From Deltaproteobacteria bacterium (GTDB taxonomy: Bacteria; Myxococcota_A; Polyangia; HGW-17; JAJRWW01), in the NCBI GenBank assembly GCA_029938605.1, contig JAOZUO010000014.1, forward strand, positions 1 through 47,857: a DNA stretch of 47,857 bases. Reading direction: 5' to 3'. Positions 37,546-46,721 of the stretch are shown in pieces. Under the pieces are notes generated by a model. That model was not told where the DNA came from, ran no database searches, and saw nothing but the letters and a program-made list of their open reading frames with translations. Made by a program: the position numbers and the translations under genes. The first letter of the stretch is position 1, and each line of letters starts with the position of its first letter.

Positions 37546-38588
37546 TAGGTCTTCTTGCGAAGCTCCGGAGCGACCTTCGGAGCGACCTTCGGAGCGACCT
37601 TCGGGGCTACCTTCGGGACGGGCTTGCCAGTCTTGTCGAGGTCATTGACCTTCGTCTCGGTGGACGCCGGCTTGGGCTTCGGGGGGGTATGGTTGGCCAG
37701 GCAGGGCAGCCCCCCTTTCATGGTGGGCGGCTGGACGCAGACCACCCACTTGCCGTTTACGTACATGCGCAGCTCGAGCTTGCGCGGCCCCTTGCGCTCA
37801 ATGCGCCAGACCTGGGTATGCCCCTGCCGCACCCGGGCGGCGCTCAGCGGCTTCCAGCCCATGAGCTTGGCCAACAGGAACCGGTTGGTGCCGCTGTGCC
37901 CGACAAAGAGCACCGTCCCATCGACCAGTCCCGACGGCAGCGTGCGCAGCCACTTGTCCAGCCGCTTGTTCACGTCCAGAATGGACTCACCGCCGCCAGG
38001 CCAGCGGTAGCCTATGCCCACCTTGAACCGCCGCTTGTTCTCCTTCTGCAAAAACGCCTCGGCGCGCTTGACCAGGGGGTCGTCCGAGGGCTCATCGCAG
38101 GCGACGGCCTCGGCCTTGGTGGCCTTTTTGCCCATGAGGCTGTAGCAGATGCCTTCGCTGACGCCGGCGGCGAACTCGTTGAGCGCCGCCGTGGGACGAA
38201 TCTTCAGCTTGAACTGCGCGGCCAGGGGCGCCGCGGTCATCTGGCTCCGGCGCTGCATGGAGGTGTAGATGGCCCCGATGGGCTCGTCCCGCAGGAGCAG
38301 AAAGACGCCTACGCGCTGCTTGAAGCCCAGGGAGTCCAGCGGGTCGTATTTAATCTGCCCGCCGATCTGCAGGTAACGATTGAACACCGTGCTGGCGTGA
38401 CGGGCGATGTACAGCACCTTGAAGGGAAACTTCCGAGGCCATACGCCCTTGACCGCCGCAGGACCCACCTTCTGGGGCGGGGGGGGGGAACGATCCACCT
38501 TGGGGGCGGAGCACCCGATGCCAGCAACACCAAAGACACCAAAGGCACCAAGGACCGGGCACATCACCAGGAGCGTACGTCTGAACAT
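37542..38588 (-). CDS. Histidine-phosphatase-like lipoprotein
   Basis: A 348-residue lipoprotein (lipobox GIGC) with a phosphoglycerate-mutase-like histidine phosphatase domain. The catalytic His is in IARHASTVFN (the usual RHG is RHA here), and the second His is in VGHSGTNRFLL; IYTSMQRRSQMTA is the typical region after the first strand. The C-terminus carries four VAPK repeats, encoded by a 12-bp tandem repeat at 37567-37614. Its 3' end overlaps that of ybeY by 4 bases. Secreted phosphatases of this type may act on surface sugar or lipid phosphates, but the substrate is unknown. Confidence 0.85.
   Translation of the reverse strand: MFRRTLLVMCPVLGAFGVFGVAGIGCSAPKVDRSPPPPQKVGPAAVKGVWPRKFPFKVLYIARHASTVFNRYLQIGGQIKYDPLDSLGFKQRVGVFLLLRDEPIGAIYTSMQRRSQMTAAPLAAQFKLKIRPTAALNEFAAGVSEGICYSLMGKKATKAEAVACDEPSDDPLVKRAEAFLQKENKRRFKVGIGYRWPGGGESILDVNKRLDKWLRTLPSGLVDGTVLFVGHSGTNRFLLAKLMGWKPLSAARVRQGHTQVWRIERKGPRKLELRMYVNGKWVVCVQPPTMKGGLPCLANHTPPKPKPASTETKVNDLDKTGKPVPKVAPKVAPKVAPKVAPELRKKTY
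37567..37614. repeat. Four 12-bp tandem units in the 3' end of the phosphatase-like gene
   Basis: GGAGCGACCTTC is repeated three times exactly and once with three changes. It encodes the Val-Ala-Pro-Lys repeats at the C-terminus on the minus strand and can vary in number without breaking the frame. Confidence 0.9.
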
Positions 38589-38674
38589 GACCAGGATTCT
38601 TACGACAATCTACCCGAATGTGCCAAGCGAAATGCGCTACTGTTCCACGTCGCTACTGTTCCACACCTGTTTCA

Positions 38675-40042
38675 CTACTCCTCCACATAGGCGTCGGCTA
38701 CCACGAGGGCTTTGTCCAACAGGGCCATGCCCTCGTCGATCTCGGCGGCCGTGACAATGAGCGGCGGCGCCAGGGCCAGGACATTGCTCGGGTTGGCGGC
38801 CATGGCGATCATACCCAGGTCAAACAACTTCTTACCCACCTCCAGCTTGGGATTCGCGCCCGGCCGGATTTTGGCGTCCGGGGCCGTCAGGGGTACCTTG
38901 TGCTTGCGATTCTTCACCAGCTCCAGTCCCACGAAGAGTCCCAGCCCACGCACATCGCCCACACAGGGGTGGCGCTCGGCAAGGTCCCGGGCACTCTCGA
39001 GCAGGTACGCCCCCAAAGTCGCCGAATTCTCAATCAACCCATCCTCTTCATAGATGGGGATCACCGCGTTGGCCGCCGCGCACCCCAGCGCATGCCCCGC
39101 ATACGTCGCCCCGTGGCTGAAGAACTGCTCTTTGAACCGGTCCCCGATCTCCTTGCGCGCCACCGCCGCCCCCAGCGGCACGTAGGCCCCCGTGAGCCCC
39201 TTGGCCAACGTCATCAGGTCGGGCACCACATCCCAGTGGTCCACGGCGAACCACTTCCCCGTGCGACCAAAGCCCGTCATGACCTCATCGGCGATGAGCA
39301 GCACCCCGTGTTTGTCGCAGATGCGCCGTATCCGGGGCAGGTACTCCGGCGGCGGCACGATGACCCCGTTGGCCCCCACCACCGGCTCCAGAATCATCGC
39401 CGCCACCTGGTCCCCGCCGCCCTCCAGCTCAATCACCTCATCCACATAGCTCGCACAGAACAGATTGCAGCCCGGATACTCTTGACCCGACGGACAGCGA
39501 TAGCAGTACGGCTGCGGAACGCGCACGATCTCCGTCCCACCGAGCACCTGGGCCCAGCTCCGGGAGTCCCCCGCCGACAGGCTCATGGCCGCCGCGCTGC
39601 CCCCGTGATAGGTCCGATACCGCGACAAGATCTTCCGCCGCCCCGTGTACTGGTGCGCGATCTTTATCGCCGCCTCATTGGCCTCGGCGCCCCCCAACGT
39701 AATGAACGACCGGTCCAGATCCCCCGGAGTCACCTGCGCCAACATCCGCGCCAACACCGCCCGGGGCCGCGTGGACATGGAGGGCGCAAACGAAGCCAGC
39801 TCCCCCGCCTGCTTCTGAATCGCCGCCACCACCCGCGGATCCTGATGCCCCAGATTGTGGCTCACAAAACAAGAGCTGAAGTCCAACCGCTCCCGCCCAT
39901 CCTCCGTAGTAAACCGCACTCCCTTGGCCGCCACCACCCGCGGCGGTGCCACCCCCGGCTGAAAAGACCAGGAGTGAAACAAATGCTCCACCTCATACCG
40001 GTCCAGATCCTCGCTCGCGTCGGGAACATGCGTAAGAGTCAT
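38675..40042 (-). CDS. Class III (pyridoxal phosphate) aminotransferase
   Basis: A 455-residue PLP enzyme of aminotransferase class III. Present are the phosphate-binding LGGAEANEAA, RTYHGGSAAAMSL, the cofactor Asp in LLIADEVMTGFGRTG (D252) and the Schiff-base Lys K281 (MTLAKGLTGAYVPLGA). Closest in style to beta-alanine/taurine/aspartate-family omega-aminotransferases; the substrate cannot be told. A cysteine-rich stretch (YCYRCPSGQEYPGCNLFCA) is conserved in part of the family. I chose the ATG at 40042 (GGAGG just upstream). Confidence 0.9.
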   Translation of the reverse strand: MTLTHVPDASEDLDRYEVEHLFHSWSFQPGVAPPRVVAAKGVRFTTEDGRERLDFSSCFVSHNLGHQDPRVVAAIQKQAGELASFAPSMSTRPRAVLARMLAQVTPGDLDRSFITLGGAEANEAAIKIAHQYTGRRKILSRYRTYHGGSAAAMSLSAGDSRSWAQVLGGTEIVRVPQPYCYRCPSGQEYPGCNLFCASYVDEVIELEGGGDQVAAMILEPVVGANGVIVPPPEYLPRIRRICDKHGVLLIADEVMTGFGRTGKWFAVDHWDVVPDLMTLAKGLTGAYVPLGAAVARKEIGDRFKEQFFSHGATYAGHALGCAAANAVIPIYEEDGLIENSATLGAYLLESARDLAERHPCVGDVRGLGLFVGLELVKNRKHKVPLTAPDAKIRPGANPKLEVGKKLFDLGMIAMAANPSNVLALAPPLIVTAAEIDEGMALLDKALVVADAYVEE

Positions 40043-40140
40043 GGCGTACCTCCAGCGCGTACGTGGGAACACTGACGACGAGTTCATTGGGACTGTGCCC
40101 ATCGCCCGCTGCTACTAATAATTTGGGCGTACTGCTTCGT

Positions 40141-40815
40141 TCAGGATTTCTTGTTGAGCCATCGCTTCAGGAAATACATGGACATTTCGACGTGCTCCGA
40201 AGCCTTGGCGGGCTTTTCCAGGTTCTCCATCTGGGTGCGTAAGCCTCGAGGGGTCCAATCCTTCGTCTTACCGAGTCGCGTCTTGAGGGCATCTAGCACC
40301 TGCTTGCGACCTCGCTGAAGATGTAGAGCGTTGAGATTCAAGGTCTTGTCCACATCGAACTGGGCGTCTGGGGTATCAGAGCTTATCAAGCCATCGCCTG
40401 AGTAGCGAAGAAGCTCGCGCGGGTCCGGTCCTTGTCCGTCAACGGGATGGAGGGACAGTGCCACGGAACCGCGGGATGTGTCACAGTGCAACCGGTGCGG
40501 ACCGCGTGTGTCCGAGGTCGGTTCAGCGCCTTCTTCGAGCCGGTCACCAAGACAAACGCCGAGCAGGTTGGTCCATACAAAATCCTCGCCACCAGCGCCT
40601 CGAGCCTCCCAATGCTCGATCTTCATGCCCGGGGCCTGAATCCCGGACGCAGGGATGCGACGTTGGCAATAGCAGCACAAATGACGCTGATCCCGGAGAA
40701 GCGCCGCCCTGACGTCATCCTTGTCCGCCTTGCCCGCCGAGTCCCAGGTGGCGTCAGGCGTGGTTCGTAAGGTTGTGAGCACCTGCGGCTCAGCACCTTT
40801 TTGGTAGCGGAGCAA
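40141..40815 (-). CDS. ptuB: HNH endonuclease of Septu-type defence (PtuB-like)
   Basis: A 224-residue protein of the TIGR02646/PtuB type. The HNH core is visible as CCYCQRRI, IEHWEARG (catalytic His) and WTNLLGVC (Asn and Cys). In Septu, PtuB is the nuclease effector that attacks phage or host nucleic acid when the ATPase partner is triggered. The start codon is a TTG three bases after the stop of the ATPase gene, with GGAGAGG upstream, so translation is tightly coupled. No reverse transcriptase is nearby, so this is not a retron carrying the same pair. Confidence 0.82.
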   Translation of the reverse strand: MLRYQKGAEPQVLTTLRTTPDATWDSAGKADKDDVRAALLRDQRHLCCYCQRRIPASGIQAPGMKIEHWEARGAGGEDFVWTNLLGVCLGDRLEEGAEPTSDTRGPHRLHCDTSRGSVALSLHPVDGQGPDPRELLRYSGDGLISSDTPDAQFDVDKTLNLNALHLQRGRKQVLDALKTRLGKTKDWTPRGLRTQMENLEKPAKASEHVEMSMYFLKRWLNKKS

Positions 40816-40818
40816 CGC

Positions 40819-42063
40819 TCAGGCCTCTCCGGCGTCAATCAACCACTGAGCACGCGTCAGATCGGGATCGTTGGGCCCCATTTGCTCCAGGAGCTCGGCT
40901 ATCATCTGGCCCGCTTTGTCGAAATCCTCTTTATCGATCAGCTTGAACAGCCCCTCAATCTTGACGCGATCCTCAGGCGGGCGCTCATTTACGCCGAAGA
41001 TGTCTTCCAAGATGCTGTTACTGTCCCGTCCCTCTACGTGGCCCGAGGGTACGGCCTGATCGTCATGCAACAGCCGGACCCATTCACGCTTGGCGCTTGC
41101 GAGCACCTGAGGGGAGTGCGTCGTAACCACGAACTGGATCTTCGGAAAGGCCCTGCGGTAGTTCTTGAGCACCTCGCGCTGCCACCGCGGATGCAGGTGC
41201 AGATCTACCTCGTCGATAAGAACAATCCCGTCGGTTTCTTGACCCGCCTCGGCTCCGAACTGTGGATTCAGCACAGCACACCGATAGGCGATATCAGCCG
41301 CCGTGGCGACCATGTTTCTCTCACCGTCGCTCAACTGGTGAAAGGCGATGACATCGCCATCGCTCATTGTGAAAAGGAGTGCATCGTAACGCACTCGATA
41401 CTCGACAGTCTTGAGCCCCGGTATCAGTGTTAGAATTGCCCGGCTCACTGCTGCGAGCTGAGACGCAGAACCCTCCCCCTCCTGCAATTCCAAATAGGTC
41501 TGTTTTCGTAACCAGGCGATCGTCTGTTGCTGGTTAGCGGCGGGGTTGTGCCAGTCACCGTACCCCTTTTGTCGGTTCCCCTTCCACTCCGCGGTGGGCT
41601 GAATCTCCGGACTCCATGCGCGAATACTGGGGATCCTCAGGACAATCGGCAAAGCGGCAGCTTTTCCGCCCTGCAGTCTATCCCTGATATTTTTGCCATG
41701 ATCGCGAACTCTGGTCCAGTCTCCGTCCTGTCGCGTCCAATGCCCACCTCCGGTCGCGGCGAGCAGGGTGAATGATTCACCATCCCATTGAACCCGCCAG
41801 TCCATGGTCATGGGCGACTGGGGCTGCAGATCAACTACGCCGGAAACCTCGAAAACCGCAGTACGAATATCTTCGGCCACCGGCCAAAAATGGACGTCCA
41901 TGATTCGCTCGGCCGTCGCCGCAATCGCGTACGCCAACGCGTCGATCAGAGAGCTCTTACCGGCACCGTTCTCGCCGACCAGCACCGTCATGTGCGGATG
42001 GAGATCAACTTTGATGTCCGTGAACCCCCGAAAATTTCGCAGCCTAATCGACTCGATTTTCAT
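40819..42063 (-). CDS. ptuA: AAA ATPase of Septu-type defence (PtuA-like)
   Basis: A 414-residue ATPase of the SMC/RecF/OLD-like type. Walker A is VLVGENGAGKSS (residues 28-38), the signature is QLSDGERNM, Walker B is GIVLIDEVDLHLHP, and the H-loop is TTHSPQVL. No TOPRIM nuclease domain follows, unlike OLD proteins; the nuclease is instead the separate HNH protein encoded next. PtuA forms a ring-like complex that restrains PtuB until infection. The pair lies alone between an aminotransferase gene and a beta-propeller gene. Confidence 0.85.
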   Translation of the reverse strand: MKIESIRLRNFRGFTDIKVDLHPHMTVLVGENGAGKSSLIDALAYAIAATAERIMDVHFWPVAEDIRTAVFEVSGVVDLQPQSPMTMDWRVQWDGESFTLLAATGGGHWTRQDGDWTRVRDHGKNIRDRLQGGKAAALPIVLRIPSIRAWSPEIQPTAEWKGNRQKGYGDWHNPAANQQQTIAWLRKQTYLELQEGEGSASQLAAVSRAILTLIPGLKTVEYRVRYDALLFTMSDGDVIAFHQLSDGERNMVATAADIAYRCAVLNPQFGAEAGQETDGIVLIDEVDLHLHPRWQREVLKNYRRAFPKIQFVVTTHSPQVLASAKREWVRLLHDDQAVPSGHVEGRDSNSILEDIFGVNERPPEDRVKIEGLFKLIDKEDFDKAGQMIAELLEQMGPNDPDLTRAQWLIDAGEA

Positions 42064-42136
42064 ATTCTAGCTCCGTAGCTCAGGATTGTATCGCAATGAC
42101 ACCTGCTCAGCCACAATTCGTGCGCGGGGTCCCCTG

Positions 42137-43432
42137 CTACGTCGCGGGCAAGCGGCAGCGCCAGATGCCTTTCAGGGTAGCGGCCCAGAGGTAGCCGCCG
42201 CCGGCGACCAGGGCAGTGTAGGGGCCTCGGCTGGGGGCACCGGTGCCGAAGGGAACCCAACGCTTGATGCGACTGTCGTATCGCATGGGAGCTCTGCTGT
42301 CGGGAGCATGGGTGTACAGATGACCGCCGTGGGCGACCAGCAGCTCATGGGTCCATCTCTTGCCAAGGCCATTGGAGTAACGCTTCCAGCGGCCGGTGGC
42401 CTGGTCCAGCAGGGAGATCCCCCTGCCCTGGCGGACCATATTGGTCATGGCGCCCCAGAGTCCCTGACCGTTTGCCACGGCGCCGACGAAGGCGCCGTTG
42501 CCGTCACAGCTACGCAGCCAGCAGGCGGTGGTGGGTTTTTCGCGCAGGACCTTCCACGTGCGGCCCCCGTCGCCACTGGACTTCCATTGCTGACCACAGA
42601 GTCGGACGTACAGGTACTTGGGACCCGCCACCAGATAACGCACATAGGCGTCCGGCTCGGCCTTGACGCACCCACTGAATGAGAAAGCGCCGGGGGGACT
42701 CTTCTGACGCTTTCCGAACAGGAGCCGGACCCCCTTGGCGACCGTCAGACGGGCCAAACCGCTGGCCGTGGCCGCGTAGAACCCGCCGGACGTGGCCACG
42801 ATCTTTCGCACATGGTGCTCGACCTGACTCTTGCGCTTCCAGGTCTTTCCACCGTCGGCGGTGTGAACCAGGTGGTAGCTCGCCTTCACCGCCCCGTCCT
42901 TGCAGGGGGCGCCAGAGCCCAGGTTGCCAGACGCCACCGCGGCCCAGGCCACCGCACCCCGGGTGGCAATGGCTCGCACGTACTTACCCTTGAAGGCCGC
43001 CACGACCCCCCACGTGCCTCCGCTGTCCCGGGAGACATAGAGCCCACTCTGATATCTCGGCACGGCATAGAGCTGCTTTCCGTGCACCGCCAGATGAGAC
43101 ATGATCGGAGGACTATTTTGACAGGCGACGCGACGCGGACGTGCACCCGGCCGGGGCGCCAATCCACCGCCCCCTTCACTGCAAACCTTGGGCAGACCCT
43201 GGTTACGCGACTCCCAACGGCACGCAACTACGGGCCTGGGCGACGCCCGCCTCACCCCGGGCCTCACCCCGGGCCGAGCCACAGGCCGAGCCGCTCCCCG
43301 CCGCGCCGCATCCCGGGGAGACGTCCGGGTATTGGACGACCGCTCCCCCGCAGGCCCACAGCCCCTAACTACGCCCACCATGGCGCCCCAAACAGTGACC
43401 CAAACAGTGACCCAAACACCTGTCCTTCGCAT
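42137..43432 (-). CDS. Secreted BNR/sialidase-like beta-propeller protein
   Basis: A 431-residue secreted protein. The signal region contains a repeated VTVWVTVWG, encoded by a 12-bp repeat (43387-43410). A Arg/Pro/Gly-rich linker of about 70 residues follows and then a propeller with Asp-box (BNR) motifs: SRDSGGTWGVV, TADGGKTWKRK and SGDGGRTWKVL. Four Cys pairs suggest an extracellular location. No catalytic residues of sialidases are evident, so a binding role is more likely. The start has GGAGG upstream. Confidence 0.75.
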   Translation of the reverse strand: MRRTGVWVTVWVTVWGAMVGVVRGCGPAGERSSNTRTSPRDAARRGAARPVARPGVRPGVRRASPRPVVACRWESRNQGLPKVCSEGGGGLAPRPGARPRRVACQNSPPIMSHLAVHGKQLYAVPRYQSGLYVSRDSGGTWGVVAAFKGKYVRAIATRGAVAWAAVASGNLGSGAPCKDGAVKASYHLVHTADGGKTWKRKSQVEHHVRKIVATSGGFYAATASGLARLTVAKGVRLLFGKRQKSPPGAFSFSGCVKAEPDAYVRYLVAGPKYLYVRLCGQQWKSSGDGGRTWKVLREKPTTACWLRSCDGNGAFVGAVANGQGLWGAMTNMVRQGRGISLLDQATGRWKRYSNGLGKRWTHELLVAHGGHLYTHAPDSRAPMRYDSRIKRWVPFGTGAPSRGPYTALVAGGGYLWAATLKGIWRCRLPAT

Positions 43433-43549
43433 CCTGAGGTCCTCCTTCGCTCCGCAGATTAGATTCTACAGGTGAGCACCCCAGTGTCCAGAGTGACCAG
43501 ACCGTGTATGATAGTGGAGCGTGGGTAGATCAAGAGGAGGAGGTCGGAC

Positions 43550-44683
43550 ATGACACGTCTGGATCGCGTGATGAGCGCGTTGGTGCTAGCCGGCGTGGTG
43601 GGCCTCTTTGCCGGATGTGAGGACAAAGCCTCCTCCGAAAAATGTGGCGACGGGGTGTGTGATCCGGGCGAAAACTGGAGTTGTTTGCCGGACTGCCTCC
43701 CCCCGTGCAATTACGATGGCGTCTGCGATCCCGGGGAATACAGGTACAGTTGCGAAGACTGCTACTACACCTGCTCAGGTAATACCGGTTATGTCCACGA
43801 CGTGATCGTGAGCGAGATCTTTCTACCCACGTCCAGCATTGAGGAGGGGGAAAACGGTATCGATCTGGATGGGGACGGTGACATGGACAACAAGCTAGGC
43901 CAGCTCATCAATGTCTTGGCCGCCAACGGTTTGGATTTGGACCTCAACCAACTCCTGAACGACGAAATTGCCACGGGCCGGTTGCTGCTGCTCGGTCGCA
44001 TCCGGGACAGTGAGCAATCCAACGCCTTCGAGAATGTCGGGCTCTACCGCGGGGAGATCTACGACGCCACGCCGGTGTTTGAGGGCGACGATTCGGTGAC
44101 CTTCGCCCCAGATGCCGATACGAATCTATTTACCTGCGGCGAGTGGATCGCCCCAGTCCTCGAGACCTCCCCGTCCATTTTCAGGATATCGTTCCCATTT
44201 CCCGGGGTTGGGGAGCTTTCGCTAACGCTGTCCTCGTTTCAGATTCGTACTGTGAGCGATCCCGACAACGTCTATTTCGATACCAGCGCCGTGACCGAAG
44301 CCGGGTGGACCGACGTGATGGTCGGCGGCGGTCTCTCCCCCGACGCAGTCCAACGCGAGCTGATTCCTTTCCTGACCCTGTACATCGCGAACCTCATGAC
44401 CCGGGACGCCAGCGCGGCCGAATCCCTCGCGACCACCTTTGATGGTAACTGCGTGGTGTCCGAGATTCCGGGCTGCGAGGCGGTGGTGTCGGGCGAAGGG
44501 GAGTGCGAGCGCGACACCTCGGTCGACCCACCGGTCATCACCGAAACAGAGGTCCGGTGCAACGACCTGCTCACCTCGGCCCTGGCCCCCGACGTGGACA
44601 CCGACGGCGACGGCGAGAACGATCTACTCAGCATGGGCTTCCGAATTTCCTCCGCGGTGCCTGTCACTATTGTCGAGCAGTGA
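43550..44683 (+). CDS. Cys-rich lipoprotein of unknown function
   Basis: A 377-residue lipoprotein (lipobox FAGC). Residues 30-75 hold two short Cys repeats (CGDGVCDPGENWSCLPDC, YDGVCDPGEYRYSCEDC) resembling dockerin- or EGF-like knots. The rest is acidic, with a run of DLDGDGDMDN (calcium-binding-like) and a similar DVDTDGDGEN near the end. The ribosome binding site GAGGAGGAGG is very strong. The end of the gene is repeated perfectly at 46582-46607. Confidence 0.75.
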   Translation: MTRLDRVMSALVLAGVVGLFAGCEDKASSEKCGDGVCDPGENWSCLPDCLPPCNYDGVCDPGEYRYSCEDCYYTCSGNTGYVHDVIVSEIFLPTSSIEEGENGIDLDGDGDMDNKLGQLINVLAANGLDLDLNQLLNDEIATGRLLLLGRIRDSEQSNAFENVGLYRGEIYDATPVFEGDDSVTFAPDADTNLFTCGEWIAPVLETSPSIFRISFPFPGVGELSLTLSSFQIRTVSDPDNVYFDTSAVTEAGWTDVMVGGGLSPDAVQRELIPFLTLYIANLMTRDASAAESLATTFDGNCVVSEIPGCEAVVSGEGECERDTSVDPPVITETEVRCNDLLTSALAPDVDTDGDGENDLLSMGFRISSAVPVTIVEQ

Positions 44684-44694
44684 TGCCTACTTGC
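44669..44694. repeat. 26-bp direct repeat, copy 1
   Basis: ATTGTCGAGCAGTGATGCCT plus ACTTGC: contains the last codons and stop of the lipoprotein gene at 43550-44683. An exact second copy lies at 46582-46607. Confidence 0.95.
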
Positions 44695-44721
44695 TCCGAG
44701 AGCGAAGAGGGAGGCGAGGGT

Positions 44722-46566
44722 TCAGGGCCGGTGCTCGTGGGGTCCCATGTCCAGGACCGCCGAGGCGTCGCCCGTGCCGTCCACGGGCACCGGGGCTGCG
44801 CTAGCGTCCACAGCGATGTCGATGCCGAAACGGGCGAAGAAGAGGTCGTAGTACCCATGGGCCGTGCCGGCGTCCACGGCCGGGCTGGTGGCGGCCAGGC
44901 GAAAGTCCGCCATCTGGGGATCTGCGTGGAGCGGGTCGACTTCGAGGGAGCCCAAGCCCTTGCAGGGCACGGCGGTCTGGAAGTCGTCCACAGAGTAGCC
45001 GCTGTACTGCAGGCCGTCAGTGAGGTCCTGTAAGCCCCAGCGCACGGGCGTGGTGACGCCGGGCTCATCGTACAGATTGTGGTGCACCTGGGCCCGGTCC
45101 AGGGAGTCGGCCACGCCGTAGAAGGACAGCAGGTAGGTGCGGCTGGAGTCGGGGTGCAGGGTGGACACGATGTTGTTCAGGGCCACGAGCTGCTCGGACG
45201 GGTCGGTGCCGAAGCGATCGCCGGCCAAAGAGAAGCCCACGTCGCAGTTGTAGACCAGGTTGTTCAGATACACCTGGACGCCCACGTTCCACGCGCCAAA
45301 GGCCGGGGCGTTGCCGTCGGCGTTGTGGACGTTGTAGACGATGTTACCAATGTAGTAGTGCTCGGTGGGATAGGGCAGCTCCTCGGACGAATACAATAGA
45401 AAGGCACCGTCGGTGGGAGAGACGTCGTGGATGACGTTGAACAGGGTCCAGATGTTGCGTCGCACCTGGCTGGGATCCGCCGCCTCGCCCGTGCCGTAGC
45501 GGATGGGGGTGTTGTCGGGGTTTAAGGGCGTATCATTGAAGACCTCGTTTTCGGACACGACGATGCCTTGGCAGAGCTTGAGGTCCAAAAAGTTCTCGTA
45601 GTGGTCGTGGGAGACGTTGCGGCCCACATAGATGTGGCTGGGCAGCGAGTAGGTCTCGCCCAGGTCCGGGGCGTCGCAGGCAATCTGAATGCCGTCGCCG
45701 CCGATGTGGTGGAAGTAGTTGTCCACGATCCAGACCCGCTCGGCGTTGGTGTCCACGGACACGGCCACGGCGTCGTAGTGGGCCTCGCCCCGGCCGTCGC
45801 CGATGTGATGGAAGTGGTTGGCCCAGACCACGATGTCGCTGACCACCTCGGCGGTGTTGTGGTGATGCAGGATGCGGATGACCTGGTAGCTCTGGGTGGG
45901 CACGTGCTGCCCGCCCGAAAACTCGTTGGAGCGAATGGCGATGTGGGACCGGGGACCGGGCTCGTACTTGCCCACGGTGATGGTGTTTCGGGCCTCGCCC
46001 TCCAGGTCGAAGCGCAGGTGCTCAACCACCGTGTAGTCGCCGTACAGACGGAAGCCCCCGGTGACCACGGGCTCGTCGCCGAGGGCCCCCCGGATGAAGA
46101 TGGGGGCGGCGGCGGTGCCCATGCCGCGCATGGCGCCGGGGCCTTCGAACGTGCCACCGTGGATCTCCACGACGGAGCCGGCGGGCAGAGCCGACAGCGG
46201 CGGCACGGTCTCGCGCGGCAGGGTGTGGGTGCCAAAGGGGTTGTCAACGTCGGTGGCCTCGGGGTGGTCGAAATCCACGTAGTGCGTGTACGGGCCATCG
46301 GCCCCCACCCGATAGGGCTCGGGACCCTCGCCGTAGTCGTACACCTGCCCCGGCTCGGAGAACATGCTGTGCGAAGTCTCAATGCCAAAGGGTGGATCCG
46401 GGATGCCGATGACAGACTGCCAGCCCGTGGGCGGCGCCCAGATGGTCGGGTCCACCCCGGCGTCGAGGTGATTGTCCGAGGCCGTGTCTCCGCAAGCCCC
46501 CACCACGCCAACCACACAGACCCCGAGTAGGACCGCGAACCGACCCCCATGAGATGAAATACACAT
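44722..46566 (-). CDS. Parallel beta-helix lipoprotein
   Basis: About 614 residues. A signal peptide ends in a lipobox (VGACG). From about residue 130 the sequence shows right-handed parallel beta-helix repeats, with strands alternating with N/D turns (VVEHLRFDLEGEARNTITVG, IVVWANHFHHIGDGRGEAHY, VYLNNLVYNCDVGF). The end, LHADPQMADFRLAATSPAVDAG, is the usual closing motif of such proteins. Similar folds occur in polysaccharide lyases, but no catalytic residues are evident. I used the ATG at 46566; a GTG at 46581 is also in frame. The whole gene lies between the two 26-bp repeats. Confidence 0.85.
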   Translation of the reverse strand: MCISSHGGRFAVLLGVCVVGVVGACGDTASDNHLDAGVDPTIWAPPTGWQSVIGIPDPPFGIETSHSMFSEPGQVYDYGEGPEPYRVGADGPYTHYVDFDHPEATDVDNPFGTHTLPRETVPPLSALPAGSVVEIHGGTFEGPGAMRGMGTAAAPIFIRGALGDEPVVTGGFRLYGDYTVVEHLRFDLEGEARNTITVGKYEPGPRSHIAIRSNEFSGGQHVPTQSYQVIRILHHHNTAEVVSDIVVWANHFHHIGDGRGEAHYDAVAVSVDTNAERVWIVDNYFHHIGGDGIQIACDAPDLGETYSLPSHIYVGRNVSHDHYENFLDLKLCQGIVVSENEVFNDTPLNPDNTPIRYGTGEAADPSQVRRNIWTLFNVIHDVSPTDGAFLLYSSEELPYPTEHYYIGNIVYNVHNADGNAPAFGAWNVGVQVYLNNLVYNCDVGFSLAGDRFGTDPSEQLVALNNIVSTLHPDSSRTYLLSFYGVADSLDRAQVHHNLYDEPGVTTPVRWGLQDLTDGLQYSGYSVDDFQTAVPCKGLGSLEVDPLHADPQMADFRLAATSPAVDAGTAHGYYDLFFARFGIDIAVDASAAPVPVDGTGDASAVLDMGPHEHRP

Positions 46567-46581
46567 GCCCCAGCATACCAC

Positions 46582-46607
46582 ATTGTCGAGCAGTGATGCC
46601 TACTTGC
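46582..46607. repeat. 26-bp direct repeat, copy 2
   Basis: Exact copy of 44669-44694, just upstream of the beta-helix gene start. The 1887 bases between the two copies are almost exactly the beta-helix gene. Confidence 0.95.
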
Positions 46608-46721
46608 GCCACACACCCCTCTTATTAACCACCAATTCACTTGACTTACTATAGGTTGACCGCGCAAGATGCTCAATCGCCCTGGAAATTGGGTTGTTTG
46701 GCTCTTTAGGAGGATTTGAAT

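Noticed and set aside
40141-42063. Retron or OLD/Gabija system for the ATPase-HNH pair
   Set aside because: No reverse transcriptase or non-coding RNA is near, the ATPase has no TOPRIM domain and the partner is not a UvrD-like helicase.
46640-46700. Promoter-like TTGACTTACTATAGG before the metal-rich lipoprotein gene
   Set aside because: The two hexamers are too close together for a -35/-10 pair and no alternative partner at 17 bases was found.
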